Assembly (NCBI GenBank): GCA_947501635.1
Contig: CANMWT010000016.1
Span: 1 to 57,826, forward strand
Origin: an uncultured Roseobacter sp.
GTDB lineage: Bacteria; Pseudomonadota; Alphaproteobacteria; Rhodobacterales; Rhodobacteraceae
Reading direction: 5' to 3'
DNA: 57,826 bases
Positions 1-8,329 of this stretch are shown in pieces (position 1 is the first letter of the stretch; the number at the start of each line of letters is the position of its first letter). Made by a program: the position numbers and the translations under genes. Below the pieces are notes generated by a model. The model had not been told where the DNA came from. It did not search any database and was given only the letters and a program-made list of their open reading frames with translations.

Positions 1-35
1 GCCTCTCCATCGAAGGCCCCTCCGTCAGAAACTAA
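1..35 (+). CDS. soxA: 3' end of soxA (partial)
   Basis: The first bases read in frame as LSIEGPSVRN followed by TAA at 33-35. This short tail fits the C-terminus of the thiosulfate-oxidising cytochrome SoxA, which normally sits directly upstream of soxB. The assignment rests mainly on position, because only ten residues are visible; the rest of the gene lies outside the window. Confidence 0.5.
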   Translation, partial: LSIEGPSVRN

Positions 36-40
36 ACACA

Positions 41-79
41 AAAACCCCTGCAGAAAAAAACAATCTGCAGGGGTTTTTT
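41..79 (+). terminator. Rho-independent terminator-like hairpin between soxA and soxB
   Basis: A perfect 10-bp GC-rich stem (CCCCTGCAGA at 45-54 with TCTGCAGGGG at 64-73) is extended by flanking A:T pairs and followed by six T residues. It lies between the soxA stop and the soxB start, so it may partly terminate or process the sox transcript. Confidence 0.75.
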
Positions 80-134
80 CTAAGAATACACATTCACATA
101 AACGCATGTTTACCAGGCAAGGAATGACAGTATC

Positions 135-1832
135 ATGATCTCCCGTCGCGATTTTCTGCAAACGAGTATGGCTGCGAGCGCCATTTTGGGCAGCTCTGGT
201 TTTGGCAACTGGGCCCGTCTGGCGGCACAGCAAAGCCTGACGCAGGACCAGCTGCTGGAGTTTGACACATATGGCAACGTGTCGCTGATCCATGTGACGG
301 ATATCCATGCACAGCTGAAACCGATCTACTTCCGCGAACCATCGATCAACATTGGCGTCGGAGAAAACCGGGGCGCTGTGCCGCATGTGACGGGTGCCGA
401 TTTCCGCAAAATGTACGGCATTGAAGATGGCTCGCCTTCTCACTATGCGCTGTCGTCAGGTGACTTCGAGGCTTTGGCGCGGGGATATGGCCGCGTTGGC
501 GGGCTGGACCGGATGGCCACGGTGATCAATGCAATCCGCGCCGCGCGTCCGGAAGCTCTGCTGCTGGACGGTGGCGACACGTGGCACGGCAGCTATACCT
601 GCTATCAGACGCAGGGGCAGGACATGGTCGACGTGATGAACGCGCTGAAGCCTGACGCCATGACGTTTCACTGGGAATTCACGCTTGGGTCGGAGCGTGT
701 CAACGAACTGGTCGAGAGCCTGCCGTTTGCTGCACTTGGCCAGAACATCTTTGATGCAGAATGGGACGAGCCTGCAGAACTGTTCCCGCCCTACAAGTTC
801 TTCGAGCGCGGCGGCGCGAAGGTTGCCGTTATTGGTCAGGCCTTTCCGTACATGCCGATTGCGAACCCAGGCTGGATGTTCCCCGAATACGCCTTTGGCA
901 TCCGCGATGAGCACATGCAGGAAGTCGTCGATGAGGTGCGCGCACAGGGTGCTGAGCTTGTTGCGGTGCTCAGCCACAACGGCTTTGACGTGGACAAGAA
1001 GATGGCCGGCATCGTCTCGGGGATTGATGTGATCCTGTCCGGACATACCCATGATGCGCTGCCAGAGCCGGTCCTGATCGGCGAGACGATTATCGTGGCG
1101 TCGGGATCAAACGGCAAATTTGTCAGCCGCGTCGATCTTGATGTGCAGAACGGGCGGATGATGGGTTTCCGCCATAAGCTGATCCCTGTCTTCTCGGATG
1201 TGATCACACCTGATGCCGAAGTTGCGCAACTGATAGACAAGGTGCGCGCGCCCTTTGAAACAGAGATGGCGGAGGTCATTGGGCAGACCGATACGCTGCT
1301 GTATCGCCGCGGCAACTTTAACGGCACATGGGACGATCTGATTTGCGACGCGCTGTTGAGCGAGCGCGAGGCGGATATTGCGCTTAGCCCCGGCGTGCGC
1401 TGGGGGCCAAGCCTGCTGCCGGGGCAGGATATCACCCGCGAAGACATCTGGAACGTTACATCGATGACCTATGGGGCGGCCTATCGCACTGAAATGACAG
1501 GTGAATTCCTGCATGTGGTGCTGGAGGACGTCGCGGACAACCTGTTCAATCCCGACCCCTACTACCAGCAGGGCGGTGACATGGTCCGCACGGGCGGTCT
1601 AGGGTACCGCATCGATCTGGCCAAACCGCAGGGCGAACGGATCACGGAGCTGACCCTGCTCAAGACTGGTGAGAAGATTGACGCGGCCAAAACATATCAG
1701 GTCGCGGGCTGGGCTTCGGTCAATGAGGGAACGGAAGGTCCGCCAATCTGGGACGTCGTCGAAGCGCATGTCCGCAAACAAGGCACCATTTCACTGAAAC
1801 CGAATAACAGCGTCGAGGTCATTGGCGCTTAA
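135..1832 (+). CDS. soxB: SoxB, periplasmic thiosulfohydrolase
   Basis: SoxB hydrolytically releases sulfate from the SoxYZ-bound thiosulfonate in the Sox pathway. The 565-residue protein begins with a twin-arginine signal (SRRDFLQ near residues 3-9), consistent with folded export to the periplasm. It then shows the 5'-nucleotidase-like metallophosphoesterase fold with dimanganese motifs: VTDIHAQ (about 54-60), GGDTWHGS (about 146-153), FHWEF (about 168) and SGHTHDA (about 305). Length is normal for the family. The ATG at 135 is preceded by an AAGGAAT-like site. It is followed after 16 bases by soxC, as in roseobacter sox operons. Confidence 0.96.
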   Translation: MISRRDFLQTSMAASAILGSSGFGNWARLAAQQSLTQDQLLEFDTYGNVSLIHVTDIHAQLKPIYFREPSINIGVGENRGAVPHVTGADFRKMYGIEDGSPSHYALSSGDFEALARGYGRVGGLDRMATVINAIRAARPEALLLDGGDTWHGSYTCYQTQGQDMVDVMNALKPDAMTFHWEFTLGSERVNELVESLPFAALGQNIFDAEWDEPAELFPPYKFFERGGAKVAVIGQAFPYMPIANPGWMFPEYAFGIRDEHMQEVVDEVRAQGAELVAVLSHNGFDVDKKMAGIVSGIDVILSGHTHDALPEPVLIGETIIVASGSNGKFVSRVDLDVQNGRMMGFRHKLIPVFSDVITPDAEVAQLIDKVRAPFETEMAEVIGQTDTLLYRRGNFNGTWDDLICDALLSEREADIALSPGVRWGPSLLPGQDITREDIWNVTSMTYGAAYRTEMTGEFLHVVLEDVADNLFNPDPYYQQGGDMVRTGGLGYRIDLAKPQGERITELTLLKTGEKIDAAKTYQVAGWASVNEGTEGPPIWDVVEAHVRKQGTISLKPNNSVEVIGA

Positions 1833-1848
1833 GATGAAGGAGGCATTC

Positions 1849-3117
1849 ATGTCAGAGAATTTCAAAACCTCCCGCCGCGCGTTCTTGCGGGGTGCTGCAG
1901 CGACGACGGCGCTTGCTGCGGGGGCCAGTCAGGCGGCAACGCCGGACCCGCTGATTACCGAAGTTCAGGATTGGGCAACCGGTTTGGGCGACGGTGTCGA
2001 TGCAACACCTTACGGGCTGCCGATCGAGTATGAAAGCGATGTGATCCGGCGCAATGTGGAGTGGCTGACAGCGGATACGATCAGTTCGATCAACTTTACC
2101 CCGATCCACGCGCTTGATGGGACGATCACCCCTCAGGGCTGTGCGTTTGAACGGCACCATTCGGGTGCAATTGAGATGCGTAAGCAGGATTACCGATTGA
2201 TGATCAATGGGTTGGTGGATACACCGCTGATCTTTTCCTACGAAGATCTGGAGCGTTTTCCGCGTGAAAACCACGTGTACTTCTGCGAATGTGCGGCCAA
2301 TACCGGGATGGAGTGGGCTGGTGCGCAGCTTAACGGGGCGCAGTTCACCCACGGTATGATCCACAACATGGAATACACCGGCGTGCCTTTGCGCACGATC
2401 CTCGAAGAGGCAGGGTTGGCGGCAGCGGGCGATCTTGCCGACAAATGGGTCTATGTGGAGGGCGCGGATGCGTCTTCAAACGGGCGTTCAATCCCGATGG
2501 AGAAGGCGCTGGACGATGTGCTGGTTGCTTTCAAGGCAAATGGCGAGGCGCTGCGCAAAGAGCATGGTTATCCGGTGCGTCTCGTTGTCCCCGGTTGGGA
2601 GGGCAACATGTGGGTCAAATGGTTGCGTCGCATCGAAGTCATGGATGGCCCCGTCGAAAGCCGCGAAGAAACAAGCAAATACACGGACACGCTTGAAGAC
2701 GGCACCAGCCGCAAGTGGACGTGGGCGATGGATGCCAAGTCGGTCGTGACTTCGCCCAGTCCGCAGGCGCCGATCACGCATGGTACCGGTCCTTTGGTGA
2801 TAACCGGTCTTGCGTGGTCAGGTCGGGGCGCAATCACCCGTGTGGATGTCTCCAAGGATGGTGGCAAGACATGGGAAACCGCGCGTCTGGCCAAACCGGG
2901 AGAGAAGATGGCGCTCACGCGGTTCTATCTGGATACCACATGGGACGGGACCGAGATGTTCCTGCAGTCCCGGGCCATGGACGAGACTGGCTATGTGCAA
3001 CCGACGAAAGCGCAGTTGCGCGAGGTGCGTGGCCTGAATTCGATTTATCATAACAATTGCATCCAGACATGGTGGGTGCGCCCGAATGGGGAGGCGGAAA
3101 ATGTTGAAGTATCTTAG
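1849..3117 (+). CDS. soxC: SoxC, molybdopterin subunit of sulfane dehydrogenase Sox(CD)2
   Basis: SoxC is the sulfite-oxidase-like molybdenum-cofactor subunit that, with SoxD, oxidises the outer sulfane sulfur of SoxY-bound intermediates in the periplasm. The N-terminus has a twin-arginine signal (TSRRAFLRG). The cofactor-ligand region is visible as CECAANTGMEW near residue 147, and the C-terminal Mo-co dimerisation domain follows. The start at 1849 is chosen because AAGGAGG lies just upstream at about 1836-1842; an in-frame ATG at 1822 overlaps the soxB end and lacks such a site. Product about 422 residues. Its 3' end overlaps soxD. Confidence 0.95.
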   Translation: MSENFKTSRRAFLRGAAATTALAAGASQAATPDPLITEVQDWATGLGDGVDATPYGLPIEYESDVIRRNVEWLTADTISSINFTPIHALDGTITPQGCAFERHHSGAIEMRKQDYRLMINGLVDTPLIFSYEDLERFPRENHVYFCECAANTGMEWAGAQLNGAQFTHGMIHNMEYTGVPLRTILEEAGLAAAGDLADKWVYVEGADASSNGRSIPMEKALDDVLVAFKANGEALRKEHGYPVRLVVPGWEGNMWVKWLRRIEVMDGPVESREETSKYTDTLEDGTSRKWTWAMDAKSVVTSPSPQAPITHGTGPLVITGLAWSGRGAITRVDVSKDGGKTWETARLAKPGEKMALTRFYLDTTWDGTEMFLQSRAMDETGYVQPTKAQLREVRGLNSIYHNNCIQTWWVRPNGEAENVEVS

Positions 3118-4108
3118 GGCCAGTGCCGCGATTTGCCTGCTCGCCAGCCCGGTTTTCGCCGAAGGCTTCGGTCTGGGGCGGCCTGCGCTGCCCGAAGAGA
3201 TTGCAGCGTGGGATCTGGATGTAAGCCCAGATGGGACGGGCTTGCCGCCGGGGTCCGGTGATGTGCTGACCGGCGAAGAAGTTTTCGCGGATCAATGTGC
3301 GGCATGTCACGGCGATTTCGCGGAAGGCGTCGATAACTGGCCCAAGCTGGCAGGCGGGTGGGATACGCTGGCCGACGAAGACCCGCTGAAGACCGTGGGC
3401 AGCTACTGGCCGCATCTGAGCACAGCGTGGGACTATGTTAACCGCTCCATGCCTTTTGGCGCCGCACAGACGCTGGAGCCTGATGACGTCTATGCCATCG
3501 TGGCATATATCCTTTATTCCAACGACTTGGTTGATGAAGACTTTGTGCTGTCGCAGGACAATCTGGCCGAGTTCGGGATGCCGAATGCGGATGGGTTCAT
3601 TGTGGATGACCGGATCGAGACAGAGTTCTCGCGTTGGGTTGGAGAGCCCTGCATGACTGATTGCAAGGATACCGTCGAGGTGACGATGCGGGCGATGGTG
3701 CTGGATGTCACGCCAGAAGAAGATGTCGTCGAAGAGGCGGCAGCCCCGGCACCCGAGGAAGAAGTGGTCGAAGTCGTGGCGCTTGATCCGGCGCTTGTCG
3801 AAGCGGGCGAGAAGGTGTTTCGCAAGTGCAAGTCCTGTCACCAGATCGGTGAGGGAGCAAAGAACCGCACCGGCCCCCTTCTGACCGGTATCGTGGGCAG
3901 CCCCGCAGGAGCAGTGGAAGGCTTCCGCTATTCCAAAGCGCTGATGGCTATGGCCGAAGAGGGTCTGGTCTGGGATGAAGCATCGCTTGCGGCCTTTCTT
4001 GCAAAACCGAAGTCCTTCATGAAGGGCACGAAAATGGCCTTTGCCGGTCTCAAAAAGGAAGAGGACCTGGCCGCGATCAACGCCTATCTGGCGTCGTTCT
4101 CGCAATGA
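3101..4108 (+). CDS. soxD: SoxD, dihaem cytochrome c subunit of sulfane dehydrogenase
   Basis: SoxD is the electron-transfer partner of SoxC. A Sec signal peptide (MLKYLRASAAICLLASPVFA) is followed by two c-type haem domains with CAACH near residue 66 and CKSCH near residue 243. They are separated by a Glu/Ala/Pro-rich acidic linker. Two haem motifs and about 335 residues match the Paracoccus-type SoxD. The start at 3101 is preferred over 3086 because GGGAGG lies about six bases upstream. It overlaps soxC by 17 bases and the next gene by four (ATGA), suggesting translational coupling. Confidence 0.93.
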   Translation: MLKYLRASAAICLLASPVFAEGFGLGRPALPEEIAAWDLDVSPDGTGLPPGSGDVLTGEEVFADQCAACHGDFAEGVDNWPKLAGGWDTLADEDPLKTVGSYWPHLSTAWDYVNRSMPFGAAQTLEPDDVYAIVAYILYSNDLVDEDFVLSQDNLAEFGMPNADGFIVDDRIETEFSRWVGEPCMTDCKDTVEVTMRAMVLDVTPEEDVVEEAAAPAPEEEVVEVVALDPALVEAGEKVFRKCKSCHQIGEGAKNRTGPLLTGIVGSPAGAVEGFRYSKALMAMAEEGLVWDEASLAAFLAKPKSFMKGTKMAFAGLKKEEDLAAINAYLASFSQ

Positions 4109-4812
4109 AGCGGTGGCGGCTTGCCGCGGCTGTTGTCGCCGCGCTGCACGTAGGCGCGGCAAGTGCTGAAACGCAACTGCTCGGCGATCCGGAGATCGGC
4201 GAGCAGCTCTACATCAAGTGCAAAAGCTGCCATCAGGTGGGTGCCGGTGCCAAAGACGGGATCGGGCCTCACCTCAACGGGATATTTGGACGTCGTGCGG
4301 CGGCACATGAGGGGTTCTTCTATTCCAAATCCATGGCACGTGCCGGAGCGGACGGGCTGGTTTGGACGGCAGAGACGCTGGATGCCTATCTGGAAAACCC
4401 GCGTGCACTGGTTTCCAAAACACGGATGAGTTTTCGCGGGTTGAAAGACCCCGCTGAGCGCGCCAACATCATGGCCTATCTTCGCGCGTTTTCAGACAAC
4501 CCTGCCGATTTGCCCGAAGCGGAGCCGACCGCGCGCGGCACGGATCATGATCTGGATCCGGCCATCCTCGCGATACAGGGTGATCCGGCCTATGGAGAGT
4601 ACCTTTCAAGCGAGTGTCTGACCTGTCACCAGCGAGACGGCTCTGCCGAGGGCATCCCGTCAATTACGCGCTGGCCCGAAGAAGACTTTGTGATCGCAAT
4701 GCATGCCTATAAGAATAAGTTGCGGCCCCATCCTGTTATGCAGATGATGGCGGGGCGATTGAATAACGAAGAGATCGCGGCGCTTGCCGCATATTTCAAA
4801 ACCCTCGAATAA
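4105..4812 (+). CDS. soxE: SoxE-type dihaem cytochrome c
   Basis: A periplasmic dihaem cytochrome with an N-terminal signal peptide (cleavage near ASA/E), a first haem motif CKSCH at about residue 38 and a second CLTCH at about residue 170. The first half closely resembles the second haem domain of SoxD just upstream (shared CKSCHQ, IGP/TGP, FxYSK elements), suggesting domain duplication. The position between soxD and soxF and the 235-residue length match SoxE, thought to pass electrons between Sox components. ATGA overlap with soxD. The SoxE name is by family and order. Confidence 0.85.
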   Translation: MKRWRLAAAVVAALHVGAASAETQLLGDPEIGEQLYIKCKSCHQVGAGAKDGIGPHLNGIFGRRAAAHEGFFYSKSMARAGADGLVWTAETLDAYLENPRALVSKTRMSFRGLKDPAERANIMAYLRAFSDNPADLPEAEPTARGTDHDLDPAILAIQGDPAYGEYLSSECLTCHQRDGSAEGIPSITRWPEEDFVIAMHAYKNKLRPHPVMQMMAGRLNNEEIAALAAYFKTLE

Positions 4813-4841
4813 GCGGGGGTACTGTAGGGAGGAATTTACGG

Positions 4842-6110
4842 ATGAAACTGAACAGACGTCATTTTATCGGAACCGGCGCGGCTGCTGCTGCGACGCTCAA
4901 GGCTCCGGCTGTGTTGGCAGATGGCCACGGCAAACCGCGTGTGGTGGTCATTGGAGGCGGTGCAGGCGGTGCGACAGCCGCGCGCTACCTTGCCAAGGAT
5001 AGTCAGGGTGCGGTTGATGTGACACTTGTCGAGCCATCTCGCACCTATTTCACCTGTTTTTTCTCCAACCTCTATATCGGGGGTTTCAAGGATATTGATG
5101 ACCTTGGCCATACCTACGGGACACTGGCCGCGAAATACGGGATAAATGTGGTGCATGACTGGGCGGTTGATGTGGACCGCGATGCCAAAACCGTTTCACT
5201 CGCAGGCGGAGACACACTTGCCTATGACAAGCTGATCCTGAGCCCTGGCATTGATTTTGTCGAAGGATCGGTGGATGGCTGGTCGCTGGCGGCGCAAAAC
5301 GCGATGCCACATTCCTACAAGGGGGGATCCCAGACAGAGCTGCTGCGTGCGCAGATCGAAGCCATGCCCGAGGGTGGTGTCTTTGCCATGGTGGCCCCGC
5401 CTAACCCCTACCGCTGCCCGCCTGGCCCCTACGAGCGGATTTCGATGGTTGCCCACCAACTCAAGGCGCGCAATCCCACGGCCAAGATACTGGTTGCCGA
5501 CCCTAAACCCAAGTTCTCGAAACAGGGGTTGTTCGAGGAAGGTTGGGCCAATCACTATGCAGGTATGATCGATGTGATTGGTGAGGATTTTGGCGGCGGC
5601 AACGTCTCTGTCGATCCGGCTGCCATGACGATTACGATTGATGGAGAGGAGACGTCTGTTGACGTCTGCAACGTCATTCCGGCCATGAAGGCGGGGCGTA
5701 TTGCGGAAATGGCGGGCGTGACCGACGGCAATTGGGCACCTGTAAACGCGGTGGATATGTCCACCAAGGTCGATCCCGATGTCTACGTTCTGGGGGACGC
5801 CTCGCAACAGGGAGACATGCCCAAGTCCGGCTACTCGGCTAACTCGCAGGCCAAGGTTTGTGCCAATGCGGTGCGCGGGGCACTTACGGATTCGCGCGTC
5901 TTCCCGGCGAAGTTCTCCAACACCTGCTGGTCGCTTATCGACACCGACGACGGTGTCAAAGTCGGCGCGACGTATGAGGCCACTGACGAGAAGATCGCCA
6001 AGGTTGACGGCTTTATCTCGTCAACGGGCGAAAGTGCCGATTTGCGCAAAGCCACCTACGAGGAGTCGGAAGGGTGGTATGCGGGTATAACCGCTGACAT
6101 GTTCTCCTGA
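4842..6110 (+). CDS. soxF: SoxF, flavocytochrome c sulfide dehydrogenase-type flavoprotein
   Basis: A 422-residue exported FAD protein like the flavin subunit of flavocytochrome c sulfide dehydrogenase. It has a twin-arginine-like leader (NRRHFIG), then a Rossmann FAD motif (VVVIGGGAGGATAARYL, from about residue 34), cysteines in YFTCFF (about 72) and YRCPPGPYER (about 190), and the second FAD motif VYVLGDAS near residue 315. SoxF of Paracoccus has sulfide dehydrogenase activity and stimulates the Sox system. The GGGAGGAATTT site precedes ATG 4842. It is the last recognisable core sox gene before a strong terminator. Confidence 0.93.
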   Translation: MKLNRRHFIGTGAAAAATLKAPAVLADGHGKPRVVVIGGGAGGATAARYLAKDSQGAVDVTLVEPSRTYFTCFFSNLYIGGFKDIDDLGHTYGTLAAKYGINVVHDWAVDVDRDAKTVSLAGGDTLAYDKLILSPGIDFVEGSVDGWSLAAQNAMPHSYKGGSQTELLRAQIEAMPEGGVFAMVAPPNPYRCPPGPYERISMVAHQLKARNPTAKILVADPKPKFSKQGLFEEGWANHYAGMIDVIGEDFGGGNVSVDPAAMTITIDGEETSVDVCNVIPAMKAGRIAEMAGVTDGNWAPVNAVDMSTKVDPDVYVLGDASQQGDMPKSGYSANSQAKVCANAVRGALTDSRVFPAKFSNTCWSLIDTDDGVKVGATYEATDEKIAKVDGFISSTGESADLRKATYEESEGWYAGITADMFS

Positions 6111-6132
6111 ACAGGTCATAAAGACCAAAATG

Positions 6133-6175
6133 AAAGCGCGGGCCTGACATTGATCAAGGCCCGCGCTTTGCTTTT
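6133..6175 (+). terminator. Terminator after soxF
   Basis: A perfect 12-bp stem (AAAGCGCGGGCC at 6133-6144 with GGCCCGCGCTTT at 6158-6169) encloses a 13-base loop and is followed by a T-rich stretch. It should end most sox transcripts before the DUF302 and transporter genes. Confidence 0.75.
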
Positions 6176-6210
6176 GTGCGACATTGGCAGGAGCAATGAG
6201 GAGGATGCTT

Positions 6211-6642
6211 ATGAAACGTCTTGGATGGTTATCAGCGCTTGTGGTCACGGCTGCTGCGGCTCAGGCCGGGGAAGAAGCGGTTACCTACCCTTTTGATGGC
6301 GAGTTTGAAGATGCCACCTTTGCGGTGGAAAGTGCGATCGTCGGTCGGGGACTGGTGATAGACTACGTCAGCCATACCGGCGAGATGCTGGCAAGAACAG
6401 CAGCCGATGTGGGCAGCGATGTCGAGCTTTTTGCAGAGGCGGACATCTTCTTGTTCTGCTCTGCGCAGTTGTCGCGCGAAGTCATGGAAGCTGATCCGAT
6501 GAATATTGCCTATTGTCCCTATGGGATCTTCGTGGCTGAGCGTGCGGGAGATATCATGATCGGTTACCGCAAGTATCCTGAGGGCGAAATGCAAAAGGTG
6601 GAGGCGTTGTTGGCCGATATCGTGCAGGAGGCGCTTGAATAG
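6211..6642 (+). CDS. DUF302 family exported protein
   Basis: A 143-residue protein with a Sec signal peptide (MKRLGWLSALVVTAAAAQAG) followed by one DUF302-type domain: a double-strand core ending IAYCPYGIFVAE, with two cysteines in FLFCSAQ and IAYCPYG. DUF302 proteins recur next to sulfur-oxidation genes and may bind sulfur compounds or cofactors, but the function is unknown. The start at 6211 is chosen over 6184, 6196 and 6205 because GAGGAGG ends about seven bases upstream. It is followed by a sulfur transporter gene, which supports a sulfur-related role by context only. Confidence 0.8.
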   Translation: MKRLGWLSALVVTAAAAQAGEEAVTYPFDGEFEDATFAVESAIVGRGLVIDYVSHTGEMLARTAADVGSDVELFAEADIFLFCSAQLSREVMEADPMNIAYCPYGIFVAERAGDIMIGYRKYPEGEMQKVEALLADIVQEALE

Positions 6643-6727
6643 GGCCATGCAACGCCCGTCTTTGCGCCATATCAAAGCGTGGCGGTGGTACAGGCGCTAA
6701 ATCTCCGGCCCATGAAAGGATTTGCAG

Positions 6728-7789
6728 ATGCTTGAAAGCCTTCTGGACCGTTTCGGAGATGGTGCCGTGCTCATGGCGGCGGGTGCCGTGGTGGGGCTTT
6801 TGTTCGGTGCAGCCGCGCAGCATTCGCGGTTTTGTCTGCGTGCCGCCACGATTGATGTGGCCGAAGCGCGACTTGGGCCACGCTTGCCGATCTGGTTGCT
6901 TTCGTTCTGTGCGGCGGTGATGTGCGTGCAGGCGGCGATCGTTGCGGGGGTGCTGGACGTGAGCGATGCACGGCAGCTTGCAGCGACAGGCAGCATGTCC
7001 GGCGCGATTATCGGGGGTCTCATGTTCGGCGCGGGAATGATCCTTGCGCGGGGCTGTGCAAGCCGGTTGCTGGTGCTTTCGGCCACCGGTAACCTGCGGG
7101 CGATCCTGACGGGTCTGGTGTTGACGCTGGTTGCACAGGCATCGTTGCGCGGGGCGTTGTCACCCCTGCGCGAAAGCCTCAGCAGCCTTTGGCTCGTGCC
7201 AGGTGGCGAGGCCCGCAACTTGCTGATCCAATTCGGAATTACTGCAGAAATGGCCGTTCTAGGGGCGGCATTGGGGTTGGCGCTTGCCTTGCTGCTCAGT
7301 CTGCGGCAACGCTTGGGCTGGTCGCGGATTATCGCGGCAGTTCTGGTCGGCGTGGCGATTGCCCTGGGCTGGGTGCTGACCAGCGCCATCGCGCAGACGT
7401 CGTTTGACGTGGTGCAGGTGTCTTCTGTTACCTTCACAGGCCCGTCAACGGACACATTGATGGGGCTGGTCAACGCAACCGACCTGCCGCTGTCTTTTGG
7501 GGTCGGACTGGTGCCCGGTGTATTTGTCGGTGCCGGTGCGATGGCGCTGGCGACCCAGGAGGCCAAGATCGAGCGTTTTGGCCCGGATACGCCAATGGAG
7601 CGCTACCTGATCGGCGCGGTTCTCATGGGCTTTGGCAGCATGCTGGCAGGCGGCTGTGCTGTTGGGGCGGGAATGACCGGCGGGTCGATTTTTGCCATTA
7701 CCGCTTGGACTGCCGTCTTTTGCATGTGGCTGGGGGCGATGGCCACGCATCGGTTCATGCAGGCCAAGCCGCAACAACTGACGGCCTGA
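6728..7789 (+). CDS. YeeE/YedE (SoxT-like) sulfur-compound transporter
   Basis: A polytopic inner-membrane protein of about 353 residues with roughly nine to ten hydrophobic segments. It carries the conserved cysteine-containing motifs of the YeeE/YedE family: RFCLRAATID (about 35), ARGCASRLLVL (about 114) and GGCAVGAGMTG (about 303). YeeE takes up thiosulfate in Escherichia coli, and relatives called SoxT or PmpAB move sulfur compounds in sulfur oxidisers. ATG 6728 with AAAGGA seven bases upstream is preferred to the in-frame TTG at 6722. Its place just after the sox genes suggests import of a sulfur intermediate for assimilation or signalling. Confidence 0.85.
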   Translation: MLESLLDRFGDGAVLMAAGAVVGLLFGAAAQHSRFCLRAATIDVAEARLGPRLPIWLLSFCAAVMCVQAAIVAGVLDVSDARQLAATGSMSGAIIGGLMFGAGMILARGCASRLLVLSATGNLRAILTGLVLTLVAQASLRGALSPLRESLSSLWLVPGGEARNLLIQFGITAEMAVLGAALGLALALLLSLRQRLGWSRIIAAVLVGVAIALGWVLTSAIAQTSFDVVQVSSVTFTGPSTDTLMGLVNATDLPLSFGVGLVPGVFVGAGAMALATQEAKIERFGPDTPMERYLIGAVLMGFGSMLAGGCAVGAGMTGGSIFAITAWTAVFCMWLGAMATHRFMQAKPQQLTA

Positions 7790-8107
7790 GTTTACCAGTA
7801 GTGTGCGAGGCCGCGTTGCAGGCGCATTTGCGGTCATCGTTCTCTTCGCGGGATTGCACCGCCATCAAAGCGCCCGCGCAGGCTCGCAATCTTATCTTCT
7901 TTGACGACGACAAAACCAGAGCCCCCAAGGTGCCCGTCTGTATCAGGCCGCCAAGAATGACCTCGAAATCGCGCGTTTTCCAGCCGTCTGCAAAGCGCTC
8001 AACGCTCTGCAGAACCACCATAGCAAATACGCTTTTGGTTCAACCGATGAACTCTGGAAGAGCATGTGCGGTTCAGGCGATCCTTTCGGGGGTTGGCGCG
8101 GGTCGCT
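7790..8107. other. Intergenic region, possible gene remnant
   Basis: About 318 bases between the transporter and a convergent gene hold no convincing intact gene. On the minus strand two overlapping frames look partly protein-like. One opens at ATG 8021 (MVVLQSVERFADGWKTRDFE). Another, from about 7990 to 7846, reads GHLGGSGFVVVKEDKIASL before a stop. Neither has both a good start and a clear family match, so a frameshifted remnant of a small SnoaL/NTF2-like protein is possible but unproven. Confidence 0.3.
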
Positions 8108-8302
8108 TTAGCAGTCGGTACATGTCTTGACGCCCAGAATTTTGTAAATTGGGCAGAACTTTACAAAGGCCGTACCGACAAAGATCAGGCCAAGCCATCC
8201 CCAGACGCCGATTGCACCCGTCAGTGCCAGCACAACAAGCAGTGCCCCCACCACGAGGCGCGCAATACGGTCCACAGTGCCGATGTTGGTTGTCAATTCC
8301 AT
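8108..8302 (-). CDS. DUF2892 (YgaP-like) small membrane protein
   Basis: A 64-residue protein with two hydrophobic helices separated by a short turn (GVWGWLG), the layout of the DUF2892 family. It ends in FCPIYKILGVKTCTDC, with three cysteines near the C-terminus. Such domains are found alone or fused to rhodanese domains (YgaP) and often accompany sulfur genes. It lies 27 bases downstream of the MBL-fold gene on the same strand and is probably cotranscribed with it. Role in sulfur handling is inferred from context. Confidence 0.8.
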   Translation of the reverse strand: MELTTNIGTVDRIARLVVGALLVVLALTGAIGVWGWLGLIFVGTAFVKFCPIYKILGVKTCTDC

Positions 8303-8329
8303 CTGTCGTGTTCCTTCTCTGCGATGTGT

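Noticed and set aside
2915-4162. A 415-codon minus-strand open frame
   Set aside because: It overlaps soxC, soxD and soxE, which have haem and cofactor motifs. The antisense protein shows none.
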